In this document: positions 38,083 through 48,020 of the stretch, one piece after another
Layout of the letters: each line of letters begins with the position of its first letter
How positions within the stretch are numbered: position 1 is the first letter of the stretch
NCBI GenBank assembly: GCA_949281375.1
Contig: CASDLT010000047.1
Span: forward strand, 1-64,000
Source of the DNA: an uncultured Nitrosomonas sp.
GTDB taxonomy: Bacteria > Pseudomonadota > Gammaproteobacteria > Burkholderiales > Nitrosomonadaceae
Direction of reading: 5' to 3'
DNA length: 64,000 bases
The notes under the pieces: generated by a model
Seen by the model: the letters and a program-made list of their open reading frames with translations, nothing else
What the model was told of the DNA's origin: nothing
Database searches by the model: none
Program-made: the position numbers and the translations under genes

Positions 38083-38769
38083 ATGAATAAAAGAGAATTT
38101 ATCAAAAGTGTGGCTGGCGCTTCGGTGGGCTTGGCTACGTTGGGATTGGGTGCTGCTTCGATGGCGGCGAAGTTGCCGCTGAGCGGCGAATCGAATTCAA
38201 AATCGCTCAGCAAGGCGGAACAACGTCGCAGGGATCGTTTTCCGAACATGACGTTGCTCACTCATGAAGGTAAGCAGGTAAGATTTTACGATGATTTGAT
38301 TAAAGATAGGGCGGTATTCATCAACTTCATGTATGCCCGTTGCGGTGATATCTGTCCAGGTATGACAGTGAATCTGAAGCGGCTGGAGAGCGAGTTTGGT
38401 GGTCGGGTCGGGCGCGACATTTTCATGTATTCGATCACGCTTGAACCGGAACATGACAGCCTGGCCATGCTGAAGGCCTATGCCGAATCGTTCGATGTCG
38501 GCCCTGGTTGGAAATTCCTGACTGGAACCAAGGATGACATCGAGTTACTGCGCAGAAAGCTGGGTTTCTATTATTCCGATCCTGCCAGGGATCAAAATAA
38601 AACAGAGCATATCGGTATGGTCAAATATGGCATCGAGGCGCTGGAGCGTTGGGGTACCAGCCCGGCTTTGGCGAATCCGAAATCCATTGCGCAATATTTT
38701 TACTGGATGGAACCGAATGGCGCAAGGCCGAACCATGCTGTCGCGAAAAATATACGAGGAAATGCTTAA
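38083..38769 (+). CDS. SCO1/SenC-type copper chaperone
   Basis: 228 residues from the ATG at 38083, preceded by AGGAG; an ATG at 38062 is less well placed. The N-terminus (MNKREFIKSVAGASVGLATL) has only a KR pair before the hydrophobic segment, so it is a Tat-like or Sec signal. The redoxin domain keeps the copper ligands CGDIC near residue 87 and a His in TEHIGMV near 175. SCO proteins deliver copper to the CuA site of cytochrome oxidases or serve as thiol-disulfide reductants. Direct adjacency suggests service to the preceding multicopper oxidase (inference). Confidence 0.9.
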   Translation: MNKREFIKSVAGASVGLATLGLGAASMAAKLPLSGESNSKSLSKAEQRRRDRFPNMTLLTHEGKQVRFYDDLIKDRAVFINFMYARCGDICPGMTVNLKRLESEFGGRVGRDIFMYSITLEPEHDSLAMLKAYAESFDVGPGWKFLTGTKDDIELLRRKLGFYYSDPARDQNKTEHIGMVKYGIEALERWGTSPALANPKSIAQYFYWMEPNGARPNHAVAKNIRGNA

Positions 38770-39382
38770 AAGGTAACCAATCCCATTGTGCACTATCAGG
38801 CCTGACTTGCGCGATTCATGAGAGAGAAATGCGCATGTTGAGCCTGATCCTCACATCGTAAAACGCAAGCCGTGGCTTCAGCATTTCTTTCCGACGTTCT
38901 GGACGAAAGCGCCGGAGAAATTGGTCAGGGAAGTTCAGACCAGGTCGCGTCAGCAAGTGCGTTTTTATGACTCGAAATAGAGTTATCAGTATTCGATTTC
39001 ACTGCAATACAGCCAGATTCAGTAAGTCTTCAGAAATATTTCCTGCCTCTACAAAATTCTTTGAACTATCCATAACTTTGGTGGAATTCACAAAGGCATT
39101 TTTTTTGTGAAAGAAACAGTAACAAAACTTTGATGGGTTGTTAACACGCGAATAGATTCATCGCGGGCTGGTGATCGGTGTGAGATTGAAGGACGAACAG
39201 TGCGGCTGAGGGGAAGGATAAAGAGGAAGTTCTCCGCGGAAAAGAACTGAAGTTTATCGCAAATCAAATCGAGAAGACAGTTTGGGACAAGAAACGAAGT
39301 CATTCAGTAACAAAAATACATTACCGCTGCGCCAAATGCAGGGGATACCGACAATAATTTAGAGATAAAAAGGGGATAAGTC
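38770..39382. other. 613-bp gap with a stray open frame
   Basis: No gene with a start was found. An in-frame stretch of 52 codons at 38822-38980 ending in TAG (HVEPDPHIVKRKPWLQ, then a basic end) reads like protein but lacks a start codon and is bounded by a stop, so it may be the 3' remnant of a lost gene. The rest is AT-rich and ends in the AAGGGGA site of the next gene. Confidence 0.4.
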
Positions 39383-42300
39383 ATGACTACTACTATATGG
39401 GGACAAAATAATCTTAACGGCATTTCCGTTAGTCCGGATGCAGGAGATCAGTTCGATCCGGCCGTTGCGGACAGCGGCGGTGGCGCATTTGGTGTTGCCT
39501 GGGCATCGGAAGCGGGTGTCACAGTAAGGTTTTTTGATGTGATTGGAGAGCCGGATCCGGCTCTTGGTCAATTCACGCTCAACAATAATTCATTCGGCAC
39601 GAGTTATGGTCAAGCCAGCATGGCGGCGGGAGGGGCTGGCGTCGGTTATGGCGTCACCTGGCAGGAAATATCTGGCAGCAACAGCGCGATCAATTTGCGC
39701 TATATCGGCCTGAGCGCACCAATCGGTGGCGTCATCAACGTGGCGACAGGAAATGCTGATCTGGTCGTGCACCACGTAGCGACATCCGGCTACACCGATG
39801 TCGATGCAACCTTCAAGCCGCTGGGAAACATCGATGGATTGAATGTGGCGTGGATTGCGACTGATACCAGCGCGGCGACGACTTTGACTGCGGCACAGAT
39901 CAATGCAGGATTGGGAACGGTCATGTTGCAACGCTACGCCGTACCATTGAATAACGCAGGAGATCCATTGAGTCCACCGGTGGCGGCTGGCCTGGATGGT
40001 GCCGCCGGTGGGGCATCCGATGCGCCCGTCACCCTAGCAGCCATTGGACGCAATGTCGTGACAGCGTCGGAAGAACACTTGAGTGGCGATACCATCGTCG
40101 CCTGGATCGATGAAAACAATGCGGTCCATGCCAATCTGTTTACCGCTAACGGCACGCCGATCACCACAGCCAGCGGCGCCGTTGCTGGTGGCGTCAATCT
40201 CGACAATCTGGGCACAGCCGCCGCCACCGGGAAAGTCGAAGTCATTTCCGATGGCGCCAGTTTCATTCTGGCATGGGCAACCGCGAATGGCGTGTCAGCA
40301 CGAGTATTTACGGCAGGGGCGAACCCCAATACCTTTGCGGCGGGTAACACGATTCAGTTGTTCAATGCTGCAACACTGCCGGCGGGAGAAAACTTTACCG
40401 GCGAGTTTTCTTTGGGTGGATTGATCGATACCGGCGGCTTTGTGTTGACGGTCGGCGCGGTCGATGGTGCAGGCAACAAGGATGTGTACGCGCAATCGTA
40501 CAATGGCGGCGGTGGTAGCGATGGGGTTTTAGACCGGGTCAACGACATCATCGTGGGCAATCAGGATCAGGCAGGTGCCGCAGCGCTGGCGGGTGACCGC
40601 GTCATAACAGTATTTCGCGATACCTCGGGCGGCGACGCCAATATTTCCGCGCATATTCTGGATTCCCGCACTTCCGGTCAAGTCATCATAGGCACCGACA
40701 CGGCCAGACGCACCATTCCGGATGTGCTGGTGGGCACCATCGGTAACGATATCATCCGTGGACTGGGCGACAACGATTTGTTATATGGTGCATTGGGCGA
40801 TGATGTGCTGGTTGGCGGCCCGGGCAGCGACATTCTCGACGGCGGCGGCAACGGCCCTGAAGTCGGCGATACCGCCGTCTTCTCGGGGCCGCGGAGCGCC
40901 TACCACTTCGATTATCTCGGCGCCAACATGTTTACGGTAACGGATACCCGCGCTGGCTCTCCCGACGGCACCGATACCATCAAAAATGTTGAATTCTTTC
41001 GTTTTGATGGCGAAGCTGGGGTCAACGTACTGGCATCGGATTTTATTCCGGCCGGCCCTGGCGTGACCCCTGCTGCGTGGGGGCTGACCGACGAGGACAA
41101 CGATCAGGTTCCTGATCCCGAAGGCACACCCGATGTCGATGGCTTCATTGTCAACAATACCGCCGGCGTGCGGCCTGGATTGCAGGCGAATCCTTTCGTT
41201 GCCGACAGTGTTGGCGAATTCGTCGGCGTGGTCTGGGAAACACCGGGATCGGATGGCAATTTGCATATCCGCGGCCAATTTTATGATGTCGTGCTGGAGC
41301 CGGATACCTTCATACCCAATCCGATCGACATCAGTGATGGCGTCGGCATTGAAACCAATCCGGTATTGACCTCGGGTGGAGCCAACTCCGGCTGGGGCGC
41401 GGCATGGGAACAGCGCAACAATGCTTCTGACGATACCCGCACGATACGCACCAACTTTGTCGGGCCTACGACATTGACCGGGCCTGAGCTGACGGTGCTA
41501 GACGAAGGCGACAACGTCGACCAGCATGACGCTGCATTGTTTGGATCGTTCCTCGACCGTACCAAAGCCAGTCCGGTGGGTGGCTCGGTTCTTCCGACCG
41601 GCATGAATGATGGCTATAACGTGGTGTGGGTGTCGACCGATACGGGTGCGATCGATGCCAATTATGGTCGCATCATGATGCAGCGGTTTGAAGTGCCGCT
41701 CGACGCGCTGGGCAACCCCGGCGCCCCTGCGCGTGGCGGCGTCGACGGCATTGCCGGCCTGGGCAGCGATGCAGCCTTCCAGCTTGCCGATTCGGGTCGC
41801 AATCCGTCCACGACTGCATTGCATACCTTCGAGACCGCCATTGTCTGGATCGAGAAGGACGGTACCGGTGGCGAGCGCGTGGTGGGCCGTGTTTATGACG
41901 ATCTGGGACAAGTGGTGAATGTTCCCGGGTTCAACAACATTTCCGCCGGTTTCCCGGTGGCGGCCGGCACCAATGCGCACGTCGTTTCAGCGGGTGCAGT
42001 AAATTTCGGCATCGCCTGGGTGACCGGAACGGCTGAAGCCGGCTACAAGATCATGGGCACGATGTTTGCCTCGCCCGGAACCGGCTTGAATGGCGAGGGT
42101 TTTGGCCTTGCCGCACCAGCGGCTGGCGCGCCTTATGTATTGCAGGAACTGCCATTTGGGGTAGATATCTCTAACCTGGAATTCAATTTGTCCAATCTCA
42201 GCGGCGAAGACAGCGAAGATATGGTCGTTACCTGGAAGCAGAACAATGGTGGTGAAGGCGCGGACGTCATGGCGCGGCATATACGCGTGACCCTGGATCC

Positions 42301-45300
42301 GGTGACCGGCCAATTGTTGTCGATGCTGCCGGAAGGCAATGCGATCAAAGTCAATGCCACCACCGAAGGCACTCAGGATCAGAGCAGTATCGCCGGCTTG
42401 CTGGGCGACCGTTTCATTTCGGTATATCGTGATGACAATAATAGTTACACCGATGGCGGCGATATCATTGCACGTGTGATCGATACGCGCGCGCCCGGCC
42501 AGGACATCGAAGGCGATTTCGTGCGTCTAGGAATACCTCAGGCGCGGCGCGACGTGCTGGTCGGAACAGTCGGCGATGACACCATCCGCGGCGATATTCA
42601 GGATTTCGATGGCCGCACCGACGACATCTGGGGTGCGCTCGGCGATGACGTCATCATGGGCGGGCCGGGATTGAAAGGCGCTGCCGCGATTCCTGAACAG
42701 ATCTTTGGCGGCGAGGGCGACGATATTTCTGTCTATACCGGCCGGCCGCAGGATTATTCCATTACCGTCAATGGCGATGGCAGTTACGAGATCATCGACC
42801 TACGTCCTGTAGACGATGATGACGGCAACGATTTGATGCACGATGGTGTCGATAATATTTTCGATATCGAAACGCTGCGGTTCCTCAATTTGACGCAAGC
42901 GGGCGGCTCGGTGCCAGCCGATTGGGCGTCGACCAATCCGTCCTTCACGGACATAAAAGTCGGCGCGCCCGGCACGCCGCCGCCGCCTCAGGCCGGTTTT
43001 AATGGTACGCCCGTCAACTGGAGTTTGACAGATACGTCGCAATTCAAGGGAATTTCAGTCAACGCCAGCGCCGGCACGCAATCCGGCGTGGCCGTCACTA
43101 ACCTTCAAACCGGTGCGGCGATCACCTGGATTTCTGGCAATAACAAACAGGTGTGGGCCATCAGCCACGATACCACCGGCGTGCCGGATCCCGTGTTGCT
43201 GGATGCGGCCACGCAATTGACCGATGGCGGCGCAGGCGGTGTGTTCACCGATAACGATGTCGCTGATATCGACGTCGGCATGACGGCCGGCCTCGGATTG
43301 ACGGCAGTCTGGGAATCGACCGATGTCACGGGCGATGATTCTGCCGATACCTCGATCCACCTGCGGACTGCAAGCACCAATACCAATACCGTGCTTGGTG
43401 GCGCAGGCGTGCCAGGCCCGGGCGTCACCGGCACTGAAGATGTGATGGTGGGATCGGATGGCGCGGGCATTGCGGTTGATCCGACCATTCAAGGTTATGA
43501 AATAGTAGATAGTCTGAATGACACGCTCGAATTTGGCTTCCATGCTGGTTATGTGATGAAGGCCAACGCCGGCGACGCCTACGGTGACCTGATGCTGGCG
43601 CGTTATGAAATTCCAGTCTACGACCTCCAGCTTAATGGTGGCGGATTGCCAGTTGTCGATGCGAATGGGAACGGGGTATTGGCGCGAGATGGCGCGGGTA
43701 ATCTCAGGCCTTCCAGCGATTTGAACACCGGTGCGGAAACAGCGCCGATTTCGATCGGACTGGATGGTTTGCGCGGCACGGCCGATGACAGTCAAGCGAT
43801 CGTTCTGACCAATGCCGGTTTGTTTTCGACAGCGGATCCGGCGGTGACAGGCAGTCCCGATGCGGATCACACGCCGATCAAAGGTCGTGATGTTTCCATC
43901 GGCACGTTGCACGATGGCCAACTGGTGGTGACCTACATCGATCAGAACGAAAATATTCGTTTGCGTATATTCGAAGCGCACGTCAATCAAGATGCCGATC
44001 GTGAAACCGGCGGTCTGGGTGGTGTTGACGTGCAAGCGAGAGGCCATACAACTTACAGCGAACTATCGCTGCCATTCAGTAACACGATCGGGCATGTCTT
44101 GAATGCCGGCCAGACGCAGTTTATCGTGCCGCAATTGAATGGCTCCTTCGGCGTTTTCTGGGCCGACACGGGCGCATCTGGCACAATGGCTGTAAAAGGA
44201 GTCATCTACAACGGTGCGGGCGCCAACTGGATTCCTTCGCCGGTATTGACGCTGCAAAACAACCTCGATCCGGCTACATTGTTCCAGATTTCCACCACCG
44301 GCGTTACGTCTGGCGGACTGGAAGATGGCTATTTCCTATCCTGGGAAAATGGCGGCGATATCAAAGGCCAACGCTTCGATATGGCAGGTAATCGGATTGG
44401 CGCCACCATTACGGTGGATGATTCTGCCAATGTACCAGCCGAGAATCATAGCTTGCATTCCGCTGCCGGGCTTGATGATGGCCGTATTCTGGTTAGTTTT
44501 CAAAATGCCGCTGGGGATATCGATGCGTCGTATCTGGATACGCGTCAACCGGGTGTGCCGATCATCGGCCCCCGTACCGGTGCGCCTCAAGATGTACTGG
44601 TTGGAACCGTGGGTGATGATTCGATCGATGGACGTGGTGCAAATGATGAGTTGTATGGCGGTTTGGGCAATGATTTGCTAACGCTCGGAACCGGTGCAGA
44701 CATTGGCGATGGCGGTATTGGCAATGACACGATCATTGGCGGTTCGGGCCAGGATATATTGATTGGCGGGGGCGGAAATGATTTATTGGTTAGTGGCGCC
44801 AACGGGCCAGCCGATCCGCAAATCGACCGTGCGCTCGCAGCGGGCTTGACTGCAACGCGCGCGCAGGCTAACGCCAATGGCGGTGTATCGGATACCGGCC
44901 TGACGACGGCGCAACTCACCAACTTCATCAATAACAATCCCGGCGCGGATATGGTTTCCGGCGGCGATGGCAACGACACGATTTCGCTGCAAGGCGAGTT
45001 CGGTGATTTCAGGATCAACCTGGCCACCGCCATTGTGGAAAGTGATCGAGATAGCAATGGCAGCTTCATTCTCGAAGATGTGATCGGGAATGTGGTCGCT
45101 GATGGCGCGGGCGGGCAGATATTCCAATTCTCCGCCAATGTGGAAAACGCAACGGGCGGTTTTGGCGATGACACGATCATAGGCAATGGTGTGGACAATG
45201 TCATCGATGTCGGTGGCGGCAATAATACCGTCGACGGCGCGGGCGGCGCAGCGGATCGCGTGGTGATTCATGCCAATCGCGCTGACTTGCTGATCAGCTT

Positions 45301-47134
45301 CAACAATGTGACGCAAACATTCACGATCGTGAAACCAGCGGAAGGTACTTCACCGGAATTGACGCAAATCGTGAAGAATGTCGAGTTCTTCACTTTTGAT
45401 GATATTGGCACGGTGACGGCGGCAGCATTGTTGCCTGGACCAGCGGCATCAGATGATAACGCTACCGTCGCTGAAGATTCTTCAGTTACGATCGATGTGC
45501 TGACAAACGATGCGAACAGTAGCGGAGCCAACATTCGCAAGATCAATGACATCGCCATTCAAAATGGAGGTCCGGCAATTGCGCTGCCGCATGGCAGTGT
45601 GGTGATGACCAATTCTGGAACAGGTTCCGATCACTTGATCTATACGCCGGTTCCCAATTATTTTGGACCGGACAGTTTTACCTACACCATTCAGAATACT
45701 GCTGGGCAATTCTCTACTGCAACTGTCAATATTACGGTCACGAACGTCAACGATCTACCAACAGACATCAACTTTGCTGGTACCGCCGTCAATGAGAATG
45801 CGGCAGCCGGCACGGTCGTGTCGACGCTGACGACACTCGATCCGGACAACACCACCGTGGGAACCAATGATACGTTTACGTACACATTGGCTGATAATTT
45901 TGGTGGTGCATTCCAGATCGTAGGTAACCAGATTCAGGTTTTGAATGGAGGGTTGCTGGACTTTGAAAGCGGCGTCATTTCCTATGCATTGAATGTCACT
46001 GTCGATGATGGACATGGGGGCACATTCGCCGAGGCGGTCACGATTGCGGTCAATAATGTCAATGAAGCGCCAACCGATATCATCTTTAATGGCAATGCTG
46101 CGACCACGGCGGTATCGGTCGCGGAATATCCGGTATCGAATCTGATAGCAACCTTGACGGCGACTGATTCCGATGCCCCGCCAAATGGTACTGCAGGCGT
46201 GTCATTTGGGTTGGCAGATAGCGCCGATGGCCGTTTTAGTATCGTCAACGGTCAAATCAGCGTGGTCAATACTGCGCTGATCGATTGGGAAGATACCACG
46301 CGGCCATCGCATAGTTTCACCTTGCAAACGACTGCCAAGGATGCTGGTGGAATGACTCGCACCGAACCTTTGACAGTAAATGTCACCGATTCCGTTGAAA
46401 CGCTGCGCACGGGTACGACGGGCGACAATACCCTCACCGGTACGGCCGGAAACGATATTCTCAATGGTTTGGCAGGCAAGGATACGATGAATGGTGCTGC
46501 GGGCAACGATACCTATTATGTTGACAACAGTGGCGACAAGATGACTGAAAACGCCAACGCCGGCAATGATACCGTGTATGTGCAGACCTTGACGAGTTTC
46601 GGATTGGGCTCCAACTTTGAAAACCTGATCTATCTTGGCTCGGCCAATGGTACCCGCTGGAGCGGAAATGCGGCTGCCAATGCCCTGGTCGGCGGTGGCG
46701 GCAGCGATACGCTGACTGGCGCGGCCGGGAATGATCATCTCATCGGCAATGCAGGCGCGGATACGCTGCAAGGCGACGATGGCGTGGATCGACTGTATGG
46801 CAGTGCCGGCAACGATACGCTCAACGGTGGCAATGGTAATGATTGGCTGGAAGGTGGCGCTGGAAATGATTCATTGACGGGTGCGGCCAACAACGATACT
46901 TACTTTTTGTCGGGGATCTTTGGTACCGATACTATTTCAGGGTTTGGCGATGTGGCTGGCAATCAAGACCTTATCGCTTTCTCGTCAAGTGTCGTTCCAA
47001 ACTTTGCTACGTTGCAAACCAATATGGTGCAATCCGGAGCCAACGTGCAGATCAATCTGGTAGGTGTCGGAAGTGTCATTGTGACGGGCGTGCAGCTTAA
47101 TACGCTCGGAGTCGATGACTTCTTGTTCCTTTAA
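39383..47134 (+). CDS. Giant RTX/cadherin-type secreted protein
   Basis: 2583 residues with AAGGGGA before the ATG. Three long tandem modules begin near residues 1 (IWGQNNLNGISV), 566 (WGLTDEDND) and 1211 (NWSLTDTSQFKGISV). Each runs into a short RTX array headed by DVLVGT(I/V)G (near 446, 1056 and 1736). In modules 1 and 2 that is followed by an acidic region with DxxDTI or DxLMHDGVDNI. An Ig-like domain (VAEDSSVTIDVLTNDAN, near 2030), two cadherin-like domains (near 2123 and 2227) and a final RTX array (near 2343-2530) complete it. No Sec signal; the C-terminus (GVDDFLFL) looks like a type I signal. It probably forms a Ca2+-stabilised surface adhesin or matrix protein. No type I exporter is in the window. 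Confidence 0.88.
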   Translation: MTTTIWGQNNLNGISVSPDAGDQFDPAVADSGGGAFGVAWASEAGVTVRFFDVIGEPDPALGQFTLNNNSFGTSYGQASMAAGGAGVGYGVTWQEISGSNSAINLRYIGLSAPIGGVINVATGNADLVVHHVATSGYTDVDATFKPLGNIDGLNVAWIATDTSAATTLTAAQINAGLGTVMLQRYAVPLNNAGDPLSPPVAAGLDGAAGGASDAPVTLAAIGRNVVTASEEHLSGDTIVAWIDENNAVHANLFTANGTPITTASGAVAGGVNLDNLGTAAATGKVEVISDGASFILAWATANGVSARVFTAGANPNTFAAGNTIQLFNAATLPAGENFTGEFSLGGLIDTGGFVLTVGAVDGAGNKDVYAQSYNGGGGSDGVLDRVNDIIVGNQDQAGAAALAGDRVITVFRDTSGGDANISAHILDSRTSGQVIIGTDTARRTIPDVLVGTIGNDIIRGLGDNDLLYGALGDDVLVGGPGSDILDGGGNGPEVGDTAVFSGPRSAYHFDYLGANMFTVTDTRAGSPDGTDTIKNVEFFRFDGEAGVNVLASDFIPAGPGVTPAAWGLTDEDNDQVPDPEGTPDVDGFIVNNTAGVRPGLQANPFVADSVGEFVGVVWETPGSDGNLHIRGQFYDVVLEPDTFIPNPIDISDGVGIETNPVLTSGGANSGWGAAWEQRNNASDDTRTIRTNFVGPTTLTGPELTVLDEGDNVDQHDAALFGSFLDRTKASPVGGSVLPTGMNDGYNVVWVSTDTGAIDANYGRIMMQRFEVPLDALGNPGAPARGGVDGIAGLGSDAAFQLADSGRNPSTTALHTFETAIVWIEKDGTGGERVVGRVYDDLGQVVNVPGFNNISAGFPVAAGTNAHVVSAGAVNFGIAWVTGTAEAGYKIMGTMFASPGTGLNGEGFGLAAPAAGAPYVLQELPFGVDISNLEFNLSNLSGEDSEDMVVTWKQNNGGEGADVMARHIRVTLDPVTGQLLSMLPEGNAIKVNATTEGTQDQSSIAGLLGDRFISVYRDDNNSYTDGGDIIARVIDTRAPGQDIEGDFVRLGIPQARRDVLVGTVGDDTIRGDIQDFDGRTDDIWGALGDDVIMGGPGLKGAAAIPEQIFGGEGDDISVYTGRPQDYSITVNGDGSYEIIDLRPVDDDDGNDLMHDGVDNIFDIETLRFLNLTQAGGSVPADWASTNPSFTDIKVGAPGTPPPPQAGFNGTPVNWSLTDTSQFKGISVNASAGTQSGVAVTNLQTGAAITWISGNNKQVWAISHDTTGVPDPVLLDAATQLTDGGAGGVFTDNDVADIDVGMTAGLGLTAVWESTDVTGDDSADTSIHLRTASTNTNTVLGGAGVPGPGVTGTEDVMVGSDGAGIAVDPTIQGYEIVDSLNDTLEFGFHAGYVMKANAGDAYGDLMLARYEIPVYDLQLNGGGLPVVDANGNGVLARDGAGNLRPSSDLNTGAETAPISIGLDGLRGTADDSQAIVLTNAGLFSTADPAVTGSPDADHTPIKGRDVSIGTLHDGQLVVTYIDQNENIRLRIFEAHVNQDADRETGGLGGVDVQARGHTTYSELSLPFSNTIGHVLNAGQTQFIVPQLNGSFGVFWADTGASGTMAVKGVIYNGAGANWIPSPVLTLQNNLDPATLFQISTTGVTSGGLEDGYFLSWENGGDIKGQRFDMAGNRIGATITVDDSANVPAENHSLHSAAGLDDGRILVSFQNAAGDIDASYLDTRQPGVPIIGPRTGAPQDVLVGTVGDDSIDGRGANDELYGGLGNDLLTLGTGADIGDGGIGNDTIIGGSGQDILIGGGGNDLLVSGANGPADPQIDRALAAGLTATRAQANANGGVSDTGLTTAQLTNFINNNPGADMVSGGDGNDTISLQGEFGDFRINLATAIVESDRDSNGSFILEDVIGNVVADGAGGQIFQFSANVENATGGFGDDTIIGNGVDNVIDVGGGNNTVDGAGGAADRVVIHANRADLLISFNNVTQTFTIVKPAEGTSPELTQIVKNVEFFTFDDIGTVTAAALLPGPAASDDNATVAEDSSVTIDVLTNDANSSGANIRKINDIAIQNGGPAIALPHGSVVMTNSGTGSDHLIYTPVPNYFGPDSFTYTIQNTAGQFSTATVNITVTNVNDLPTDINFAGTAVNENAAAGTVVSTLTTLDPDNTTVGTNDTFTYTLADNFGGAFQIVGNQIQVLNGGLLDFESGVISYALNVTVDDGHGGTFAEAVTIAVNNVNEAPTDIIFNGNAATTAVSVAEYPVSNLIATLTATDSDAPPNGTAGVSFGLADSADGRFSIVNGQISVVNTALIDWEDTTRPSHSFTLQTTAKDAGGMTRTEPLTVNVTDSVETLRTGTTGDNTLTGTAGNDILNGLAGKDTMNGAAGNDTYYVDNSGDKMTENANAGNDTVYVQTLTSFGLGSNFENLIYLGSANGTRWSGNAAANALVGGGGSDTLTGAAGNDHLIGNAGADTLQGDDGVDRLYGSAGNDTLNGGNGNDWLEGGAGNDSLTGAANNDTYFLSGIFGTDTISGFGDVAGNQDLIAFSSSVVPNFATLQTNMVQSGANVQINLVGVGSVIVTGVQLNTLGVDDFLFL

Positions 47135-47146
47135 AGAGGAGCTTTT

Positions 47147-47180
47147 CTGTCCCCCGCATACACGGGGGGCAGAAATTTTT
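47147..47180 (+). terminator. Terminator after the giant RTX gene
   Basis: A 9-bp GC-rich stem (CTGTCCCCC with GGGGGGCAG, one G:T pair; 47147-47155 and 47164-47172) and an 8-nt loop precede a T5 run at 47176-47180. It lies 13 bp after the stop codon. Confidence 0.85.
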
Positions 47181-47437
47181 GTGTTTGCTCAAACCTGCTG
47201 ATGTTCTTTGTTTTAGCTGTTATTGCTTTTTGAAGCTTTTATTTTTATGCCGCCATGTTCCTGATGAATCACTGAACTATTTGTGATTTTCAGAGTTCTG
47301 GCGGCATTTCTTTGTTGAATTACTCCACATTTCTATGTCCTGATTTGCCATTTGGGATGTGATCATCAGATTTTTCTTCGAGGAATGAAATGGATCCCAG
47401 TTGTTGACAAATGTCTTGAGAGTTATTTTCCCGCTTA

Positions 47438-47735
47438 TCAACCTGCCTTCAGCAACATGATGAATTCCTGATAGACCTGATCGGGTGTTGTCGCCACAGT
47501 CCGATGGTTCCGATTTTTATTGTAAAACCCGAAATGCCTTGTCAGCGATTGCTTGGCTTCAAGTACTGGCTCATCGGCGTTGAGTTAAACTTCCTCATAT
47601 TTAACGTTACGCCACAAGCGTTCGACGACATGCTGTCTCTCCACGCGTCATTGGCATCGATGCTGATACCAATGCTGTTGTGCTTCAGAAGATTGATGAA
47701 GGCTTCACTGATACAGTGTGAGTCTGATATCTCGA
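47438..47735 (-). pseudogene. IS3-family orfB (transposase) remnant
   Basis: Reading the minus strand gives pieces of the rve integrase C-terminus: SEAFINLLKHNSIGISIDAN, then after an apparent one-base deletion VERLWRNVKYEEV, an in-frame TAA at about 47585 where IS3 proteins have Tyr, and EAKQSLTRHFGFYNKNRNH to a TGA at 47438. So at least one frameshift and one nonsense change are present, and the N-terminal part is missing. A plus-strand frame of 81 codons in the same place is its shadow. Confidence 0.8.
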
Positions 47736-47827
47736 AAGTCAGGCTTTAAACCAGAAGTGTTTGGGTGGGGTGATTGAAGGGACAAACTGAAGAATTCGGA
47801 CTTGAAATAGACTGGGCGTTGGATGAT

Positions 47828-47917
47828 TGGCGGAGGCGGTGAGATTCGAACTCACGGTAGAGTCACCCCTACGGCAGTTTTCAAGACTGCTGCCTTAAAC
47901 CGCTCGGCCACACCTCC
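47828..47917 (-). tRNA. tRNA-Ser (TGA)
   Basis: 90 nt with a long variable arm, acceptor stem GGAGGTG/CGCCTCC (one T:G pair), discriminator G and encoded CCA. The anticodon is TGA, reading UCA-type serine codons. It sits about 90 bp upstream (in its own direction, downstream) of the IS3 remnant, so the element landed near a tRNA gene. Confidence 0.95.
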
Positions 47918-48020
47918 TTATTCCCGGCACGAATCATACCTTCTGATGGAGGATTTGGCTAGGGGTATTGTATTAAGTCCTCTTCAGTAGGGCTATAACA
48001 GAAAAGTGAATCTTTCGTTG

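Noticed and set aside
44587-45222. Long antisense frames inside the giant RTX gene
   Set aside because: Repetitive GGxGxD codons give long open antisense frames; these are shadows.
47504-47749. 81-codon plus-strand frame
   Set aside because: It is antisense to the clear IS3 orfB remnant.
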